Part shown: positions 43,064 through 51,626 of the stretch, one piece after another
How the letters are laid out: each line of letters begins with the position of its first letter
Position numbering within the stretch: position 1 is the first letter of the stretch
DNA from: Clostridia bacterium
GTDB lineage: Bacteria > Bacillota > Clostridia > Christensenellales > Aristaeellaceae
Assembly (NCBI GenBank): GCA_017936375.1
Contig: JAGBFR010000061.1
Span: forward strand, 1 to 62,186
DNA: 62,186 nucleotides
Direction of reading: 5' to 3'
Notes under the pieces: generated by a model
Database searches by the model: none
Told to the model about the DNA's origin: nothing
What the model saw: only the letters and a program-made list of their open reading frames with translations
Position numbers and translations under genes: made by a program

Positions 43064-43879
43064 ATGAGCTTCTATTCCTATAAGAATGCGAACTCCACCC
43101 AGTGCCCCTGCCAGATCTCCGGCAGCGAGATCCTCAGCGGTCTCAACGAAAAGGTCTGCATTCAGGTCCAGCGCGTGTATGACAGCTGTCTGAGTCAGGA
43201 GCAGCTCACCCAGCAGCGCATCACCCTGCAGAGCTATGGCCTTGTACCCTGCGCCTGCGGCGACGGCTGCGAGAATGTCAATACCCAGCCCGTCATGCCC
43301 ATCACCTTCGAGAGCTGCCGCTCCACAACGACCGAAGGCAATATCCGCAATCTCTCCGTCGAGCGGCTGTGCGACAGGCCCTGCTTCGCCCGCGTCCGCG
43401 GTCAGGTTGAGGTGCCGATCGACATCCTCTTCTCCGACGCCAATGGCCGCGAATACATCGGCCGGGGCATGGTGACGGTCGACAAGGACGTCCTGCTCTC
43501 CATTCCGGATGAATCCATCGTCCCCTACACCATCGAAGCCATGGTCTCCGCTATCTGCGTCTCGGGTACATATATCGGCAATAACATCTTTGAGCTTGAG
43601 GTCTGCGTCTCTGTGATCCTCAAGGTGCTCGCCAAGGTTGAAATCCTCGTGCCGAGCTATGGCTTCTGCGATGTGCCGCCGTGCGAAGAATTTGCCAGCT
43701 CGGTCTGCGACGAATTCTTTTCGCTTCCTTTGTTCCCGCAGGCACTGTGCAATGACGACGCCATCCGCGCCCGGAACGTCGCCTGTACCTGCGGCTCCTA
43801 TACCAGCACAACCGGCCTCGGCTGCAATGGCAATACCCTTTCCCAGAGCAGCTGCAGCTGCGGCTGCGGCAGATACTGA
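43064..43879 (+). CDS. Cysteine-rich coat-like protein with SPOCS-like domain
   Basis: A 271-residue protein rich in Cys (about two dozen), with an N-terminal CPC and a C-terminal SCSCGCGRY. Residues about 100-205 follow the pattern of SPOCS/DUF3794 domains (RVRGQVEVPIDILFSDANGR; ILVPSYGFCDVPPCEEF). Cross-linking Cys-rich proteins next to sigG and spoIIP suggest a spore coat or exosporium role. GGAGG precedes MSFYSYKN. A SigG- or SigK-type promoter is not obvious upstream. Confidence 0.55.
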   Translation: MSFYSYKNANSTQCPCQISGSEILSGLNEKVCIQVQRVYDSCLSQEQLTQQRITLQSYGLVPCACGDGCENVNTQPVMPITFESCRSTTTEGNIRNLSVERLCDRPCFARVRGQVEVPIDILFSDANGREYIGRGMVTVDKDVLLSIPDESIVPYTIEAMVSAICVSGTYIGNNIFELEVCVSVILKVLAKVEILVPSYGFCDVPPCEEFASSVCDEFFSLPLFPQALCNDDAIRARNVACTCGSYTSTTGLGCNGNTLSQSSCSCGCGRY

Positions 43880-43897
43880 CGGATCTATATGGCAGAA

Positions 43898-43928
43898 AAG
43901 AAGGGATCGCTTCCCGCGATCCCTTCTT
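43898..43928. terminator. Bidirectional terminator
   Basis: A perfect 13-bp stem (AAGAAGGGATCGC with GCGATCCCTTCTT) around TTCCC between the convergent coat-like gene and the ZorAB-like operon. Confidence 0.9.
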
Positions 43929-43959
43929 GATATGCCGTTTTTCCTTTGTTCATGCCCGC

Positions 43960-44469
43960 TTACTGTGCATTCAGCTGGAAGGATACCTTCCGGCCAAAGA
44001 CATAGCAGCTGACCTCGAGCGTCCTTTGCGTGTTCTGCGCGTCGCCCGTGGTCAGGATGGTCGCGGAAAGATCGCCCTCTGTACCGGCATGGAGCACATA
44101 GGCGCCCGCATCCGGCAGCGCCAGCACATCCCTGCCCGTCTCATCCTCCATGCGCGGGAGCACGGTCAGCGCGATCCACTCCGCCGGGAAAAATCCCCTG
44201 TTCTTCAGCCTGACCGTATAGGTCAGGAAGGTGCAGTCCTGCGCCTGCAGGTCAAGCGCATCGCCATAGAGCCTGCCGGTAAAGGTCTGCTGCGCGGCCT
44301 GCGCCATCACGGCGTCAAACACCGCCTGCTGCTGCACGGCGGGCGTCGCCGTCACGGAGATCTGCTCCGCCGCAGGCGTCATCGTCCTGATTCCATAGTA
44401 AAATACGCCGGCGCCTATCAGCGTCACGACAAGAACGAATATCGCCGTGATTCTCAATGCCTGTCTCAA
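43960..44469 (-). CDS. Single-pass anchored protein of the ZorAB-like operon
   Basis: A 169-residue protein with one N-terminal membrane helix (about residues 6-29) and an extracytoplasmic domain of mostly beta strands (TFLTYTVRLKNRGFFPAEWI; VSCYVFGRKVSFQLNAQ). No family is recognised. It starts 17 nt after the ZorB-like gene, so it is in the same transcript and may be a partner of the motor pair. The bidirectional terminator follows. Confidence 0.6.
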   Translation of the reverse strand: MRQALRITAIFVLVVTLIGAGVFYYGIRTMTPAAEQISVTATPAVQQQAVFDAVMAQAAQQTFTGRLYGDALDLQAQDCTFLTYTVRLKNRGFFPAEWIALTVLPRMEDETGRDVLALPDAGAYVLHAGTEGDLSATILTTGDAQNTQRTLEVSCYVFGRKVSFQLNAQ

Positions 44470-44486
44470 CGTTATCCTCCTGCGGC

Positions 44487-45425
44487 TCAGTCTTCGGCCG
44501 CTCCTTCAAGAATCTCGCTCATCTGGTCGATCATGTCCGAATCCTTCATCCTGAACTTGAATACGACGCGGCGGGACGCTTCCTTGTCCACCGTCACGCC
44601 GTCGCTCTTATACACCGGATCGGAGAATGAACGGCCGTTTGCCGTCAGAATGGTCTGCAGCAGCTGCTTTTCCTGCCGCGTCAGGCTCGTCATCTCGCCG
44701 CCGAGGCAGTACTGCGCCACGGCCAGCGCGCGCTCCTGCGAGAGCCCCAGATTGTGCAGATAGCTGCCGTCCGTGTCGGTGTGACCCTCGATGATGATCT
44801 CGCCGACGTAGCCCTCGTTCTCCTCGCTCATCAGTGTGCGGATATACACCGGAATGAATGCATTAAGCAGCGCTTTTCCGCTCTCCTTGAGCGTATTCTG
44901 GTTGCTGTCAAAGAGCACGGCGCCCGTAAAGGCGATCGCGCCCGTATTCTTATCCACGACGGCGTCCAGCCCCGCGCCGCGCAGCTCGTCTCGCAGCTCC
45001 TCAATGATGCGCGAGCGCAGGCCGATCAGCTTGTCGATCTCCGTCTGCTGCGCAGCGAGCAGCGCCGCCTGCTCGTCAATCTTGCTCTGCTGCAGCGACA
45101 GGCTCTCCTGCGCGGCGGTCAGAGCAGTCTTGTTGGTTTCCAGCTCGGTCTGCTGCTGCTGCAGGAGCAGCGTCGTCGCGGCGAGCAGCGCCTCCTGATC
45201 CCTCAGCTCCGCCTCCTGATCGATCAAAAGGCTCTGCTGGGTGGAGAGCTGCGCCTCCTTGGTCTCCAGCTCAATCGTCTTTTTCTGCTGCAGGTCCACA
45301 AGCTGATACACGGACATGAACAGAATCAGCGCGAAGGTAAAAAGCATGCCGGCCATCATATCGGAATATGAGATCCAATAGCTGCCGTTGTCGCCGCCGC
45401 GCCGCGTTTTTCTTCCCCGGCGCAT
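44487..45425 (-). CDS. ZorB/MotB-like protein with OmpA domain
   Basis: A 312-residue protein. SYWISYSDMMAGMLFTFALI is the MotB/ZorB-type single helix with the ion-channel Asp (D22). Residues about 46-140 form a Gln-rich coiled coil. The C-terminal OmpA-like domain has IIIEGHTDTDGSYLHNLGLS and QERALAVAQY, the peptidoglycan-binding pattern. ZorB proteins of Zorya anti-phage systems have this layout. It is 3 nt downstream of the ZorA-like gene. Flagellar MotB is less likely, since no flagellar gene is near. Confidence 0.8.
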   Translation of the reverse strand: MRRGRKTRRGGDNGSYWISYSDMMAGMLFTFALILFMSVYQLVDLQQKKTIELETKEAQLSTQQSLLIDQEAELRDQEALLAATTLLLQQQQTELETNKTALTAAQESLSLQQSKIDEQAALLAAQQTEIDKLIGLRSRIIEELRDELRGAGLDAVVDKNTGAIAFTGAVLFDSNQNTLKESGKALLNAFIPVYIRTLMSEENEGYVGEIIIEGHTDTDGSYLHNLGLSQERALAVAQYCLGGEMTSLTRQEKQLLQTILTANGRSFSDPVYKSDGVTVDKEASRRVVFKFRMKDSDMIDQMSEILEGAAED

Positions 45426-45428
45426 GGC

Positions 45429-47009
45429 TTACTCCTTCCCGTCCTCGTCCGTCCGGACCGCGCTGCTCACGCGCTCCATCGCCTTCTGCAGGCGGATGAG
45501 CGCTGTGACGAACTGATCCACCTGCTCCGCATAGCGCTCCCTGCTCTGGGAGAGAAGCTGAGGCATGACCTGCGCCGTCTCCTGCATGGAGGCCAGCGTC
45601 TCATCCAGCCTGCGAATCGACGTCGAGATGCTCTCGTCGTACAGTGCGAGCGTCCTCGCCAGATTCTCCTGCGTATCCCGGGCAAACTGACCGCCGGAGG
45701 CCGCCAGCGCCCCGGACGCCTCGTGCATGCTTTGCACGACGCGGTCCATCTCCCGCCCGGTCAGGCGCGTCTGCTCCTGCGCGTTGGCGAGGAATTGATC
45801 CGTCCACGCCGTGTACTGCTGGGCATTCGCCGAGAGCGCCGCCTGATACTCCTGCAGCCGCGCCAGATAGAGCGCCTGCTGGCCGCTGGTCTTGTTCATC
45901 GCCTCCAGCAGTTCAAGCGTCCTGCGGTTGGTCTCGTCCACCTGCGCGCGGGAGGCGTTCATATCCGTGACATAGGCCTTGAAATGCTCCAGCACGCCCT
46001 GCGAGAGCTGATGCATATTGACGACGTCCTGCGTCATCTGCGAGATGGCGTCCATCGCCGCGCGCATCTGGCTCTGCGTCTGCATCTGCTGGGCCCCCGC
46101 CTCAGCCAGCACGCGCCTGAGCTGATCAAACTCCTCGCCCAGCGCGACATTCATCCGCTGGACAAAGACATGCGCCACGCGGTCCATGCCGTCCACCTGC
46201 GCCTGCGTCGCCGCGAGAATGAAATTATCCATCGAACGCTGCACGGGCAGCATCGCGCGCATGATGCTCTGCTCCATCTGCACGGCCATCTTCTGGCTGA
46301 CCTCCTCCACCGCCTGGCGGATGTAGGCCGTCTGCTCCTGCTGCAGGGCGAGCATCGCCGTCTCCTCGGAGACGGGCTTGGGCATGGCATAGAGCGAGAA
46401 GACCTCACAGAAGCGATCAATCGCCTTCTGGCACTTGCTCATGTGGTGGTTGTACAGGAGATTAAACGCCAGCGAAGCCATGACGCCCGCAATGGACGTG
46501 AGGAACGCCGTGCTCATGCCGCCGATCAGCTTTTCCATCGCCGCCAGCAGCGCCGCGGTATCCGCCGCAGAGAGGGACAGGCCCGAAAGGCCCATCACAA
46601 GGCCAAGGAACGTGCCCAGAATGCCCAGCGAGGTCAGAAGACCCGGGGCCAGATCCGCAAGGCGCATGCCGTAATTGGCATAAATCACCGTATCCTCATT
46701 GATGTAGAGCGAGACGTCGCAGGAATCGCCGTGCGCATCGCGCATCTCTGCATTCTGCAGAAAATCGCCCCATGCGCCCTGCAGCCTGTCGCCGAGGAAG
46801 CGGAGGTCGTTCCACGATTTCTTTTCTTTATTCTGCTTGCTCTCCGTGATGATCACGCGTGCCGCTCTGCGCAGCTTCGACGCCATCATCATCAGCGGAA
46901 GCACGCAGCGGATCAGCGCAATCAGCAGCACCGCAACAATCGCAATATAGATCAGCGTATCCAGAGAAAACACGCTCCTGATGATCCTGACCACATCCAT
47001 GTGCTTCAT
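45429..47009 (-). CDS. ZorA-like MotA/TolQ/ExbB-family protein with long helical tail
   Basis: A 526-residue protein. Membrane helices are predicted at about 17-42, 120-143 and 163-188; LAPGLLTSLGILGTFLGLVM is the ZorA/MotA/ExbB core, preceded by NEDTVIYANYGMRLADLAPG. From about residue 190 onward the protein is a ~335-residue Gln/Ala-rich helical tail of the kind ZorA projects into the cytoplasm. With the ZorB-like partner it should form a proton-driven motor anchored to the wall. ZorC, ZorD or ZorE are not recognised nearby. AAGGAG lies 5 nt before the ATG. Confidence 0.8.
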   Translation of the reverse strand: MKHMDVVRIIRSVFSLDTLIYIAIVAVLLIALIRCVLPLMMMASKLRRAARVIITESKQNKEKKSWNDLRFLGDRLQGAWGDFLQNAEMRDAHGDSCDVSLYINEDTVIYANYGMRLADLAPGLLTSLGILGTFLGLVMGLSGLSLSAADTAALLAAMEKLIGGMSTAFLTSIAGVMASLAFNLLYNHHMSKCQKAIDRFCEVFSLYAMPKPVSEETAMLALQQEQTAYIRQAVEEVSQKMAVQMEQSIMRAMLPVQRSMDNFILAATQAQVDGMDRVAHVFVQRMNVALGEEFDQLRRVLAEAGAQQMQTQSQMRAAMDAISQMTQDVVNMHQLSQGVLEHFKAYVTDMNASRAQVDETNRRTLELLEAMNKTSGQQALYLARLQEYQAALSANAQQYTAWTDQFLANAQEQTRLTGREMDRVVQSMHEASGALAASGGQFARDTQENLARTLALYDESISTSIRRLDETLASMQETAQVMPQLLSQSRERYAEQVDQFVTALIRLQKAMERVSSAVRTDEDGKE

Positions 47010-47045
47010 CCTTTCTCCTTTTGCATGCTCTGCATTCTATCCTGT

Positions 47046-47099
47046 TTATCTTGCAGCGCAGGGCACAGCCCGCCGCCTGCTCATTGGGCGTATCCGCAT
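47046..47099 (-). CDS. Possible 17-residue leader peptide
   Basis: Between the promoter at 47112-47140 and the ZorA-like gene, AAGGAG lies 7 nt before an ATG that opens MRIRPMSRRRAVPCAAR and a stop. The ribosome site is as good as those of the real genes. It could be a leader or regulatory peptide or chance. The rest of the 47010-47386 gap contains two promoters and nothing else I can recognise. Confidence 0.35.
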   Translation of the reverse strand: MRIRPMSRRRAVPCAAR

Positions 47100-47111
47100 T
47101 GTACTTCTCCT

Positions 47112-47140
47112 TATTTTACCCGATTTATGCACATCTGTAA
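47112..47140 (-). promoter_or_regulatory. Promoter of the ZorAB-like operon
   Basis: TTTACA (47135-47140), a 17-nt spacer and TAAAAT (47112-47117) on the minus strand, about 100 nt upstream of the ZorA-like ATG. Confidence 0.65.
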
Positions 47141-47287
47141 AGCGATGGCACGCATCATCTGCGCGCTGCAGCATCAGCTTTTCCCCGCGGAAGACACCAT
47201 GTCAGATAATCCATCTAAATCATGAAGTTGATTTTCTGTCCAATTGCCGAAATGAAAGAAATATTGTGAAAACATCAGAATTGCCTC

Positions 47288-47316
47288 TTGCCAAATCATA
47301 ACGAAACAGGTAAAAT
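47288..47316 (+). promoter_or_regulatory. Promoter of the first MarR gene
   Basis: TTGCCA (47288-47293), a 17-nt spacer and TAAAAT (47311-47316), about 70 nt upstream of the start at 47387. Confidence 0.6.
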
Positions 47317-47386
47317 GTCATCGTTTTGATCCGCTTGCGCAGTGCTGCTGTCCGCTGCGGAAATACGCATATCGGGAGCTAGGCAT

Positions 47387-47845
47387 ATGACAAAAAAACG
47401 TACGATCGATCCCTCTGCGGTCGATTCCCTTGCACAGAATGTCTTTCACGTTCTGCCGCTGATAAAGAAGCGCCTGTTGCATATGGACCTTGTGCAGCGT
47501 GAGCACGGCATCCCCCTGTCCCATGTTCAGGTGCTGGCGATGCTTCAGGATATGGGCACGATGTCCGTCTCCGAGATCTCCCGCCGCCTCGGCATTGCCA
47601 AGCCGAATATCACCCCGCTGGTCGACCGCCTGTATGAGGCCGGCTATGTCGACCGCCAGCATGATGAGCACGACCGCCGCGTGGTGAATATTGTCCTTCT
47701 CCCTGCCGGCGAGGAAAAGCTCTCCGCCATCCGCGCGACCATCTCCCGTCAGATCATGGCGCAGATCGAGGATCTGTCCCATTCCGAGTTCCGCGAGCTG
47801 ACGGAGTCCATAGCCAGCGCCGTGCGCATCCTCTCTTCCCTGTAA
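47387..47845 (+). CDS. MarR-family transcriptional regulator
   Basis: A 152-residue winged-helix regulator (LSHVQVLAMLQDMGTMSVSE; ISRRLGIAKPNITPLVDRLY; wing with DEHDRRVVNIVLLPAGEEKL). It is divergent from the ZorAB-like operon, with the two promoters about 150 nt apart, so it could regulate it. MTKKRTID is chosen as start because GGGAG lies upstream. A terminator follows at once. Confidence 0.9.
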   Translation: MTKKRTIDPSAVDSLAQNVFHVLPLIKKRLLHMDLVQREHGIPLSHVQVLAMLQDMGTMSVSEISRRLGIAKPNITPLVDRLYEAGYVDRQHDEHDRRVVNIVLLPAGEEKLSAIRATISRQIMAQIEDLSHSEFRELTESIASAVRILSSL

Positions 47846-47852
47846 TTTTCTG

Positions 47853-47875
47853 CCCCGGCTCCGGCCGGGGTTTTT
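47853..47875 (+). terminator. Terminator of the first MarR gene
   Basis: CCCCGGC pairs with GCCGGGG around TCCG, followed by five T. Confidence 0.9.
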
Positions 47876-47953
47876 CTTTCTCTTTTTTCTTTTATCAGAC
47901 GCATGCCAGGTTGTTTTTCATCCCGCCCGGCATGCAATATTTCATCGTCTGTC

Positions 47954-47990
47954 AAAAACGGCGCCTCTGCATCTCTGCAAAGGCGCCGTT
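47954..47990 (-). terminator. Terminator of the CapD-like gene
   Basis: ACGGCGCCT pairs with AGGCGCCGT (47958-47989), with TGCA pairs in the loop; the minus strand ends in TTTTTG. Confidence 0.85.
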
Positions 47991-48001
47991 TGTTATTCTG
48001 C

Positions 48002-49885
48002 TCAGCCCGCATTCTTCTTTTCCTCGGGCTTCTTGTTCTTCCACGGATGGTAGGTCGGCACGACGCTGGCGATCGCTTCAACGGCGCGCTCGTCGTTCTT
48101 ATCCACAACCTCTTCCAGCGTGGTCATCATCCGGTCAAACTGCTCGTCCGCAACGCGGTCGACGTTGGCCACAAAGATCTTCTTATGCGCGGTCCTGGTC
48201 ATCTTATCCCGCTCGGAATCCATCAGCAGCTCCTCATAGAGCTTTTCGCCCGGGCGCAGGCCGATGATCTTGATCGGCATATCGACATTCGGCTCATAGC
48301 CATAGGCGCGGATGAGCTTCTGCGCCAGATCCATGATCCTCACAGGCTCGCCCATATCCAGCACGAAGATCGAGCCGGACTTGGCGATGCCGCCGGCCTG
48401 CAGCACCAGCTGCGCCGCCTCGGGGATCGTCATGAAATAGCGGGTGATGTCGGGATGGGTGACCGTCACCGGGCCGCCCTTGCGGATCTGCGCCTCCATC
48501 AGCGGGATGACGCTGCCATGGCTGCCCAGCACATTGCCAAAGCGCACGGCCATGCACTTCATGCTCGTCTTCTCACCGTAGCGCTGGATGAGCATCTCGG
48601 TGATGCGCTTGGTCGCGCCCATGACGTTCGTCGGGTTGACGGCCTTGTCGGTAGAGAGCTGCACGAGGCGCTCCACGCCGTGCGTGCTGGCGGCCTCCAG
48701 CAGATTGCGCGTGCCGAAGACATTGTTCTTGATCGCCTCAGCCGGGCTGCGCTCCATCAGCGGGACATGCTTGTGCGCCGCTGCGTGGAAGACAACCTCC
48801 GGATGATACGTCTCAAAGACTTCGTCCAGACGCTTTCTGTCGCGGATAGAGCCGATGAGCGTCAGCACAGGACAATCCTGACCGTAGCGCTGGCGCAGCT
48901 CATACTCAAGCTCGTACGCGCAGTTCTCGTAGATTTCAAAGATGATCAGCAGCTTCGGCTTGAAGCGGATGATCTGACGGCAGATTTCCGATCCGATTGA
49001 TCCGCCGCCGCCGGTGACCATAACCGTCTTGCCGGAGAGATAGCCCGCGATGGAATCGGTGTCCAGCTCCACCTCGTCTCTGGAGAGGAAGTCGGAGATG
49101 TTCAGTTCACGGATGAAAGGCACGCTCTCGCCGCTGACGGCGTCGACGTCCGTCGGCTCGGAGACCATGCGCGTATGGCAGCGCGCCTCGTTGCACAATT
49201 CAAGGATCTCCTGCAGGCGCGGGCCATTGCCCAGAGACGGGATGGCGATGATGATCTCGCGGATGCCGTAACGCTCCGCCAGCTTGGGGATGTCCTTCGT
49301 CGTGCCGCGCACGGGGACATTCTGTATGCGCAGGCCCTGCTTGTTCTTCGCATCATCCACCAGCAGCACGGGTCTTCCCATGCCCTTGGGGTTCTTGTTG
49401 CAGATATTGACCGCGTAGGCGCCGGCCTCGCCCGCGCCGACGATCATGACCGGCACAGCGTCGCCAAGACCGCCGGGAATCCTGTCCTTGGAAATCAGCC
49501 TGTAGATCACGCGGCTTCCGCCGATGCAGATCGTGCCCAGCATGGCGATGAGGATCAGCACGCCGCGGAACAGCCCGAGATTGAAAAACTGATTCGCCGC
49601 AAGCGTCAAGCCGCAGGCAATGCCGCTGAACATCGCAAGGCGGCCGACGTCACGCACGCCCGCATAGCGCCACATGATGTTGTAAATGCCGCCAAGGGCA
49701 TAACACGCCATGTACGCGGCCAGGATGATATGGATGGAATCCATCAATGTTTCCGCGTGGCGCAGGGGTACGCTCATCTCAAAGCGCAGCTCCATGCTCA
49801 GGTATATCGAAAGCGTAATCAGCGCAAAATCCATCACGAACATGCCGATCTTGCGCCGCCACATGCCTCTCTGAAAAAACTTCAT
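48002..49885 (-). CDS. Membrane-bound nucleotide-sugar 4,6-dehydratase/epimerase (CapD/WbpM type)
   Basis: A 627-residue protein with four N-terminal membrane helices (about 10-115), a CoA-binding-like Rossmann domain (VMIVGAGEAGAYAVNICNKN) and a C-terminal SDR domain with VTGGGGSIGSEICRQI and QLSTDKAVNPTNVMGATKRI. This is the architecture of large CapD/FlaA1/WbpM enzymes, which convert UDP-GlcNAc-type sugars for surface glycans. The active-site variant (NPTNVMGATK) fits the inverting 4,6-dehydratases. MKFFQRGMW is chosen as start for GAGGGAG. It stands alone, without a visible glycan cluster. Confidence 0.87.
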   Translation of the reverse strand: MKFFQRGMWRRKIGMFVMDFALITLSIYLSMELRFEMSVPLRHAETLMDSIHIILAAYMACYALGGIYNIMWRYAGVRDVGRLAMFSGIACGLTLAANQFFNLGLFRGVLILIAMLGTICIGGSRVIYRLISKDRIPGGLGDAVPVMIVGAGEAGAYAVNICNKNPKGMGRPVLLVDDAKNKQGLRIQNVPVRGTTKDIPKLAERYGIREIIIAIPSLGNGPRLQEILELCNEARCHTRMVSEPTDVDAVSGESVPFIRELNISDFLSRDEVELDTDSIAGYLSGKTVMVTGGGGSIGSEICRQIIRFKPKLLIIFEIYENCAYELEYELRQRYGQDCPVLTLIGSIRDRKRLDEVFETYHPEVVFHAAAHKHVPLMERSPAEAIKNNVFGTRNLLEAASTHGVERLVQLSTDKAVNPTNVMGATKRITEMLIQRYGEKTSMKCMAVRFGNVLGSHGSVIPLMEAQIRKGGPVTVTHPDITRYFMTIPEAAQLVLQAGGIAKSGSIFVLDMGEPVRIMDLAQKLIRAYGYEPNVDMPIKIIGLRPGEKLYEELLMDSERDKMTRTAHKKIFVANVDRVADEQFDRMMTTLEEVVDKNDERAVEAIASVVPTYHPWKNKKPEEKKNAG

Positions 49886-50040
49886 CTTACAGTCTCCCTC
49901 AGAACTCCCCTGCCGGAGCAGCTGAATTCTCATGCTCTGTATGCGTTTACAGGATGCTCCATGATACGCATACTTATCTGTAAATTATAGCATACGGGTC
50001 CGCTGTTTTCAAGCCAATCCCACTTTTTCACGGCACACAG

Positions 50041-50070
50041 AAAAGCAGACCGCCATCATGGACGGTCTGC
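50041..50070 (-). terminator. Terminator of the galactokinase gene
   Basis: GCAGACCG pairs with CGGTCTGC (50045-50070), with CCAT/ATGG in the loop; the minus strand continues TTTTCTG. Confidence 0.85.
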
Positions 50071-50086
50071 AGGATTTTCATGCGAA

Positions 50087-51370
50087 TCAGGCCTTGATCG
50101 GCATCATGACCGCGCCCTCCGGGCGGACGCGCAGCACGCAGCAGCTGCCCTCGCCAAAGACGGACTCGATCATCTTTACATAATCGTCAAGGCGGGCCAT
50201 CGGCACATACGCCTGGATGGTGCCGGCAAAGCCGCCGCCATGCACGCGCTGCGCGCCGTCTCCCTTGAGAAAGCGGCGGGAGAGCTCAATGCCCATGGAC
50301 ATCTGCTGCTGATTGGCGCGAGCATAGACATTCTGCAGGAGCTTCCAGCTGCTGTCGCCGGAGCGCTTGACCGCGTCAAAGAACGCCGCCAGATCGCCGC
50401 CGCGGATCGCCGCCACCTGCTCGAGCACGCGGGCATTGTCGTCAAAGAAGTGCATCGCGCGCAGCACCGGGCGATCGCCCACGGCAGCGCGGACCTTGCC
50501 CACGTTCACCTCGAATTCCTCAGGATCGACCTCGCGCAGCACCTTCTTGCCAAACTGCGCCGCAACCGCCTCCATCTCCCTGCGGATGGCGGCATAATCG
50601 TCCGTCAGATCGCCGTGATCGCCGCCGGTATTGACGACGCACAGCGCATAGCCCTGCGCAGCGAAATCACAGGCGATCGCCTCAACCTGCGGATCGGCCG
50701 TGGCAAAATCCATCGTGACCATACCGCCGACAGAGGAAGCCATCTGGTCGAGCAGGCCGCACGGCTTGCCGAAGTAGACGTTTTCAACCTTCTGGGCGAT
50801 CATGGCGCGGGTCTTGGCGTCCACGACGAAGCCGTTGTACAGGCCGTCGACAATCGCGCCGATGAGCACCTCAAACGCCGCGGAAGAGGACAGACCGCTG
50901 CCGCGCAGCACAGAGCTGGAGACCGTCGCGCGGAAGCCGCCGACCTTATAGCCCATATCCCGCATGATGCCGGCCGTGCCGCGGATCAGCGCGCGGGTCG
51001 TGCCGTAATCCGCCTCGATCACCTTGAGGTCATCCACCTTCACGGTAATCGGCGGGAAGCCCTCGCTGTCCACAACGATCACGCCGTCGTCCGTCTTCTC
51101 GACAAAGGCGACGGTATCCAGATTCACAGCAGCCGCAAGGCAGCGGCCGTTGTTGTGGTCGGTGTGGTTGCCGCCGATCTCCGTGCGCCCGGGCGCGGAG
51201 AAGAAGAACAACTCGCCCTTGGGCTCGCCAAAGCGGGCCTCAAAGCGCTCCGCCAGCTTGCCGTAGCGCGCCTGCTGGTCGGCAAGAATCCCCTCTCCGG
51301 CTCCGTAGAGCGTCGCGATACGAGAGGCAAACGCCTCCGTCTTTGAGTATTCCATCCACTGCTTGTTCAT
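50087..51370 (-). CDS. galK: Galactokinase (GHMP family)
   Basis: A 427-residue GHMP kinase that phosphorylates galactose at C1. The galactokinase signature is present in variant form (APGRTEIGGNHTDHNNG), with the ATP loop VLRGSGLSSSAAFEVLIG and the C-terminal VHGGGFAGTIQAY. The variant signature is of a type seen in Clostridia and Actinobacteria. MNKQWMEYS is chosen as start because GGAGG precedes it. No galT or galE is nearby. Confidence 0.88.
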   Translation of the reverse strand: MNKQWMEYSKTEAFASRIATLYGAGEGILADQQARYGKLAERFEARFGEPKGELFFFSAPGRTEIGGNHTDHNNGRCLAAAVNLDTVAFVEKTDDGVIVVDSEGFPPITVKVDDLKVIEADYGTTRALIRGTAGIMRDMGYKVGGFRATVSSSVLRGSGLSSSAAFEVLIGAIVDGLYNGFVVDAKTRAMIAQKVENVYFGKPCGLLDQMASSVGGMVTMDFATADPQVEAIACDFAAQGYALCVVNTGGDHGDLTDDYAAIRREMEAVAAQFGKKVLREVDPEEFEVNVGKVRAAVGDRPVLRAMHFFDDNARVLEQVAAIRGGDLAAFFDAVKRSGDSSWKLLQNVYARANQQQMSMGIELSRRFLKGDGAQRVHGGGFAGTIQAYVPMARLDDYVKMIESVFGEGSCCVLRVRPEGAVMMPIKA

Positions 51371-51409
51371 GGTTTCATCCTCCATTAAACAGAGTTTTCA
51401 TATCATCTT

Positions 51410-51439
51410 ATTATGTGTCCTTCCATCATCTTTTGTCAA
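51410..51439 (-). promoter_or_regulatory. Promoter of the galactokinase gene
   Basis: TTGACA (51434-51439), an 18-nt spacer and CATAAT (51410-51415), about 40 nt before the start. Confidence 0.65.
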
Positions 51440-51548
51440 GCAAAATGTCGCTTTATACAGCAGTCCGCATGCTTTTCCGGCATTCTTCTTTGTGTACAGC
51501 GTCTCACGCCCGATCCGTTCACAATTTTAACTTTTTACGTTCATCCGC

Positions 51549-51577
51549 TTGACAAGCCCACTGAACAGGAGTATCAT
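51549..51577 (+). promoter_or_regulatory. Promoter of the second MarR gene
   Basis: TTGACA (51549-51554), a 17-nt spacer and TATCAT (51572-51577), 50 nt upstream of the ATG at 51627. Confidence 0.75.
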
Positions 51578-51626
51578 ATTCTTCAAGTTCACTTTATGAA
51601 CATTTTTGTCTTGGAGGTCTATTCTC

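Noticed and set aside
44487-47009. Flagellar MotA/MotB or TolQ/TolR assignment for the motor pair
   Set aside because: The long helical tail of the first protein and the coiled coil plus OmpA domain of the second fit ZorA/ZorB better, and no flagellar or Tol genes are near. Kept as the alternative.
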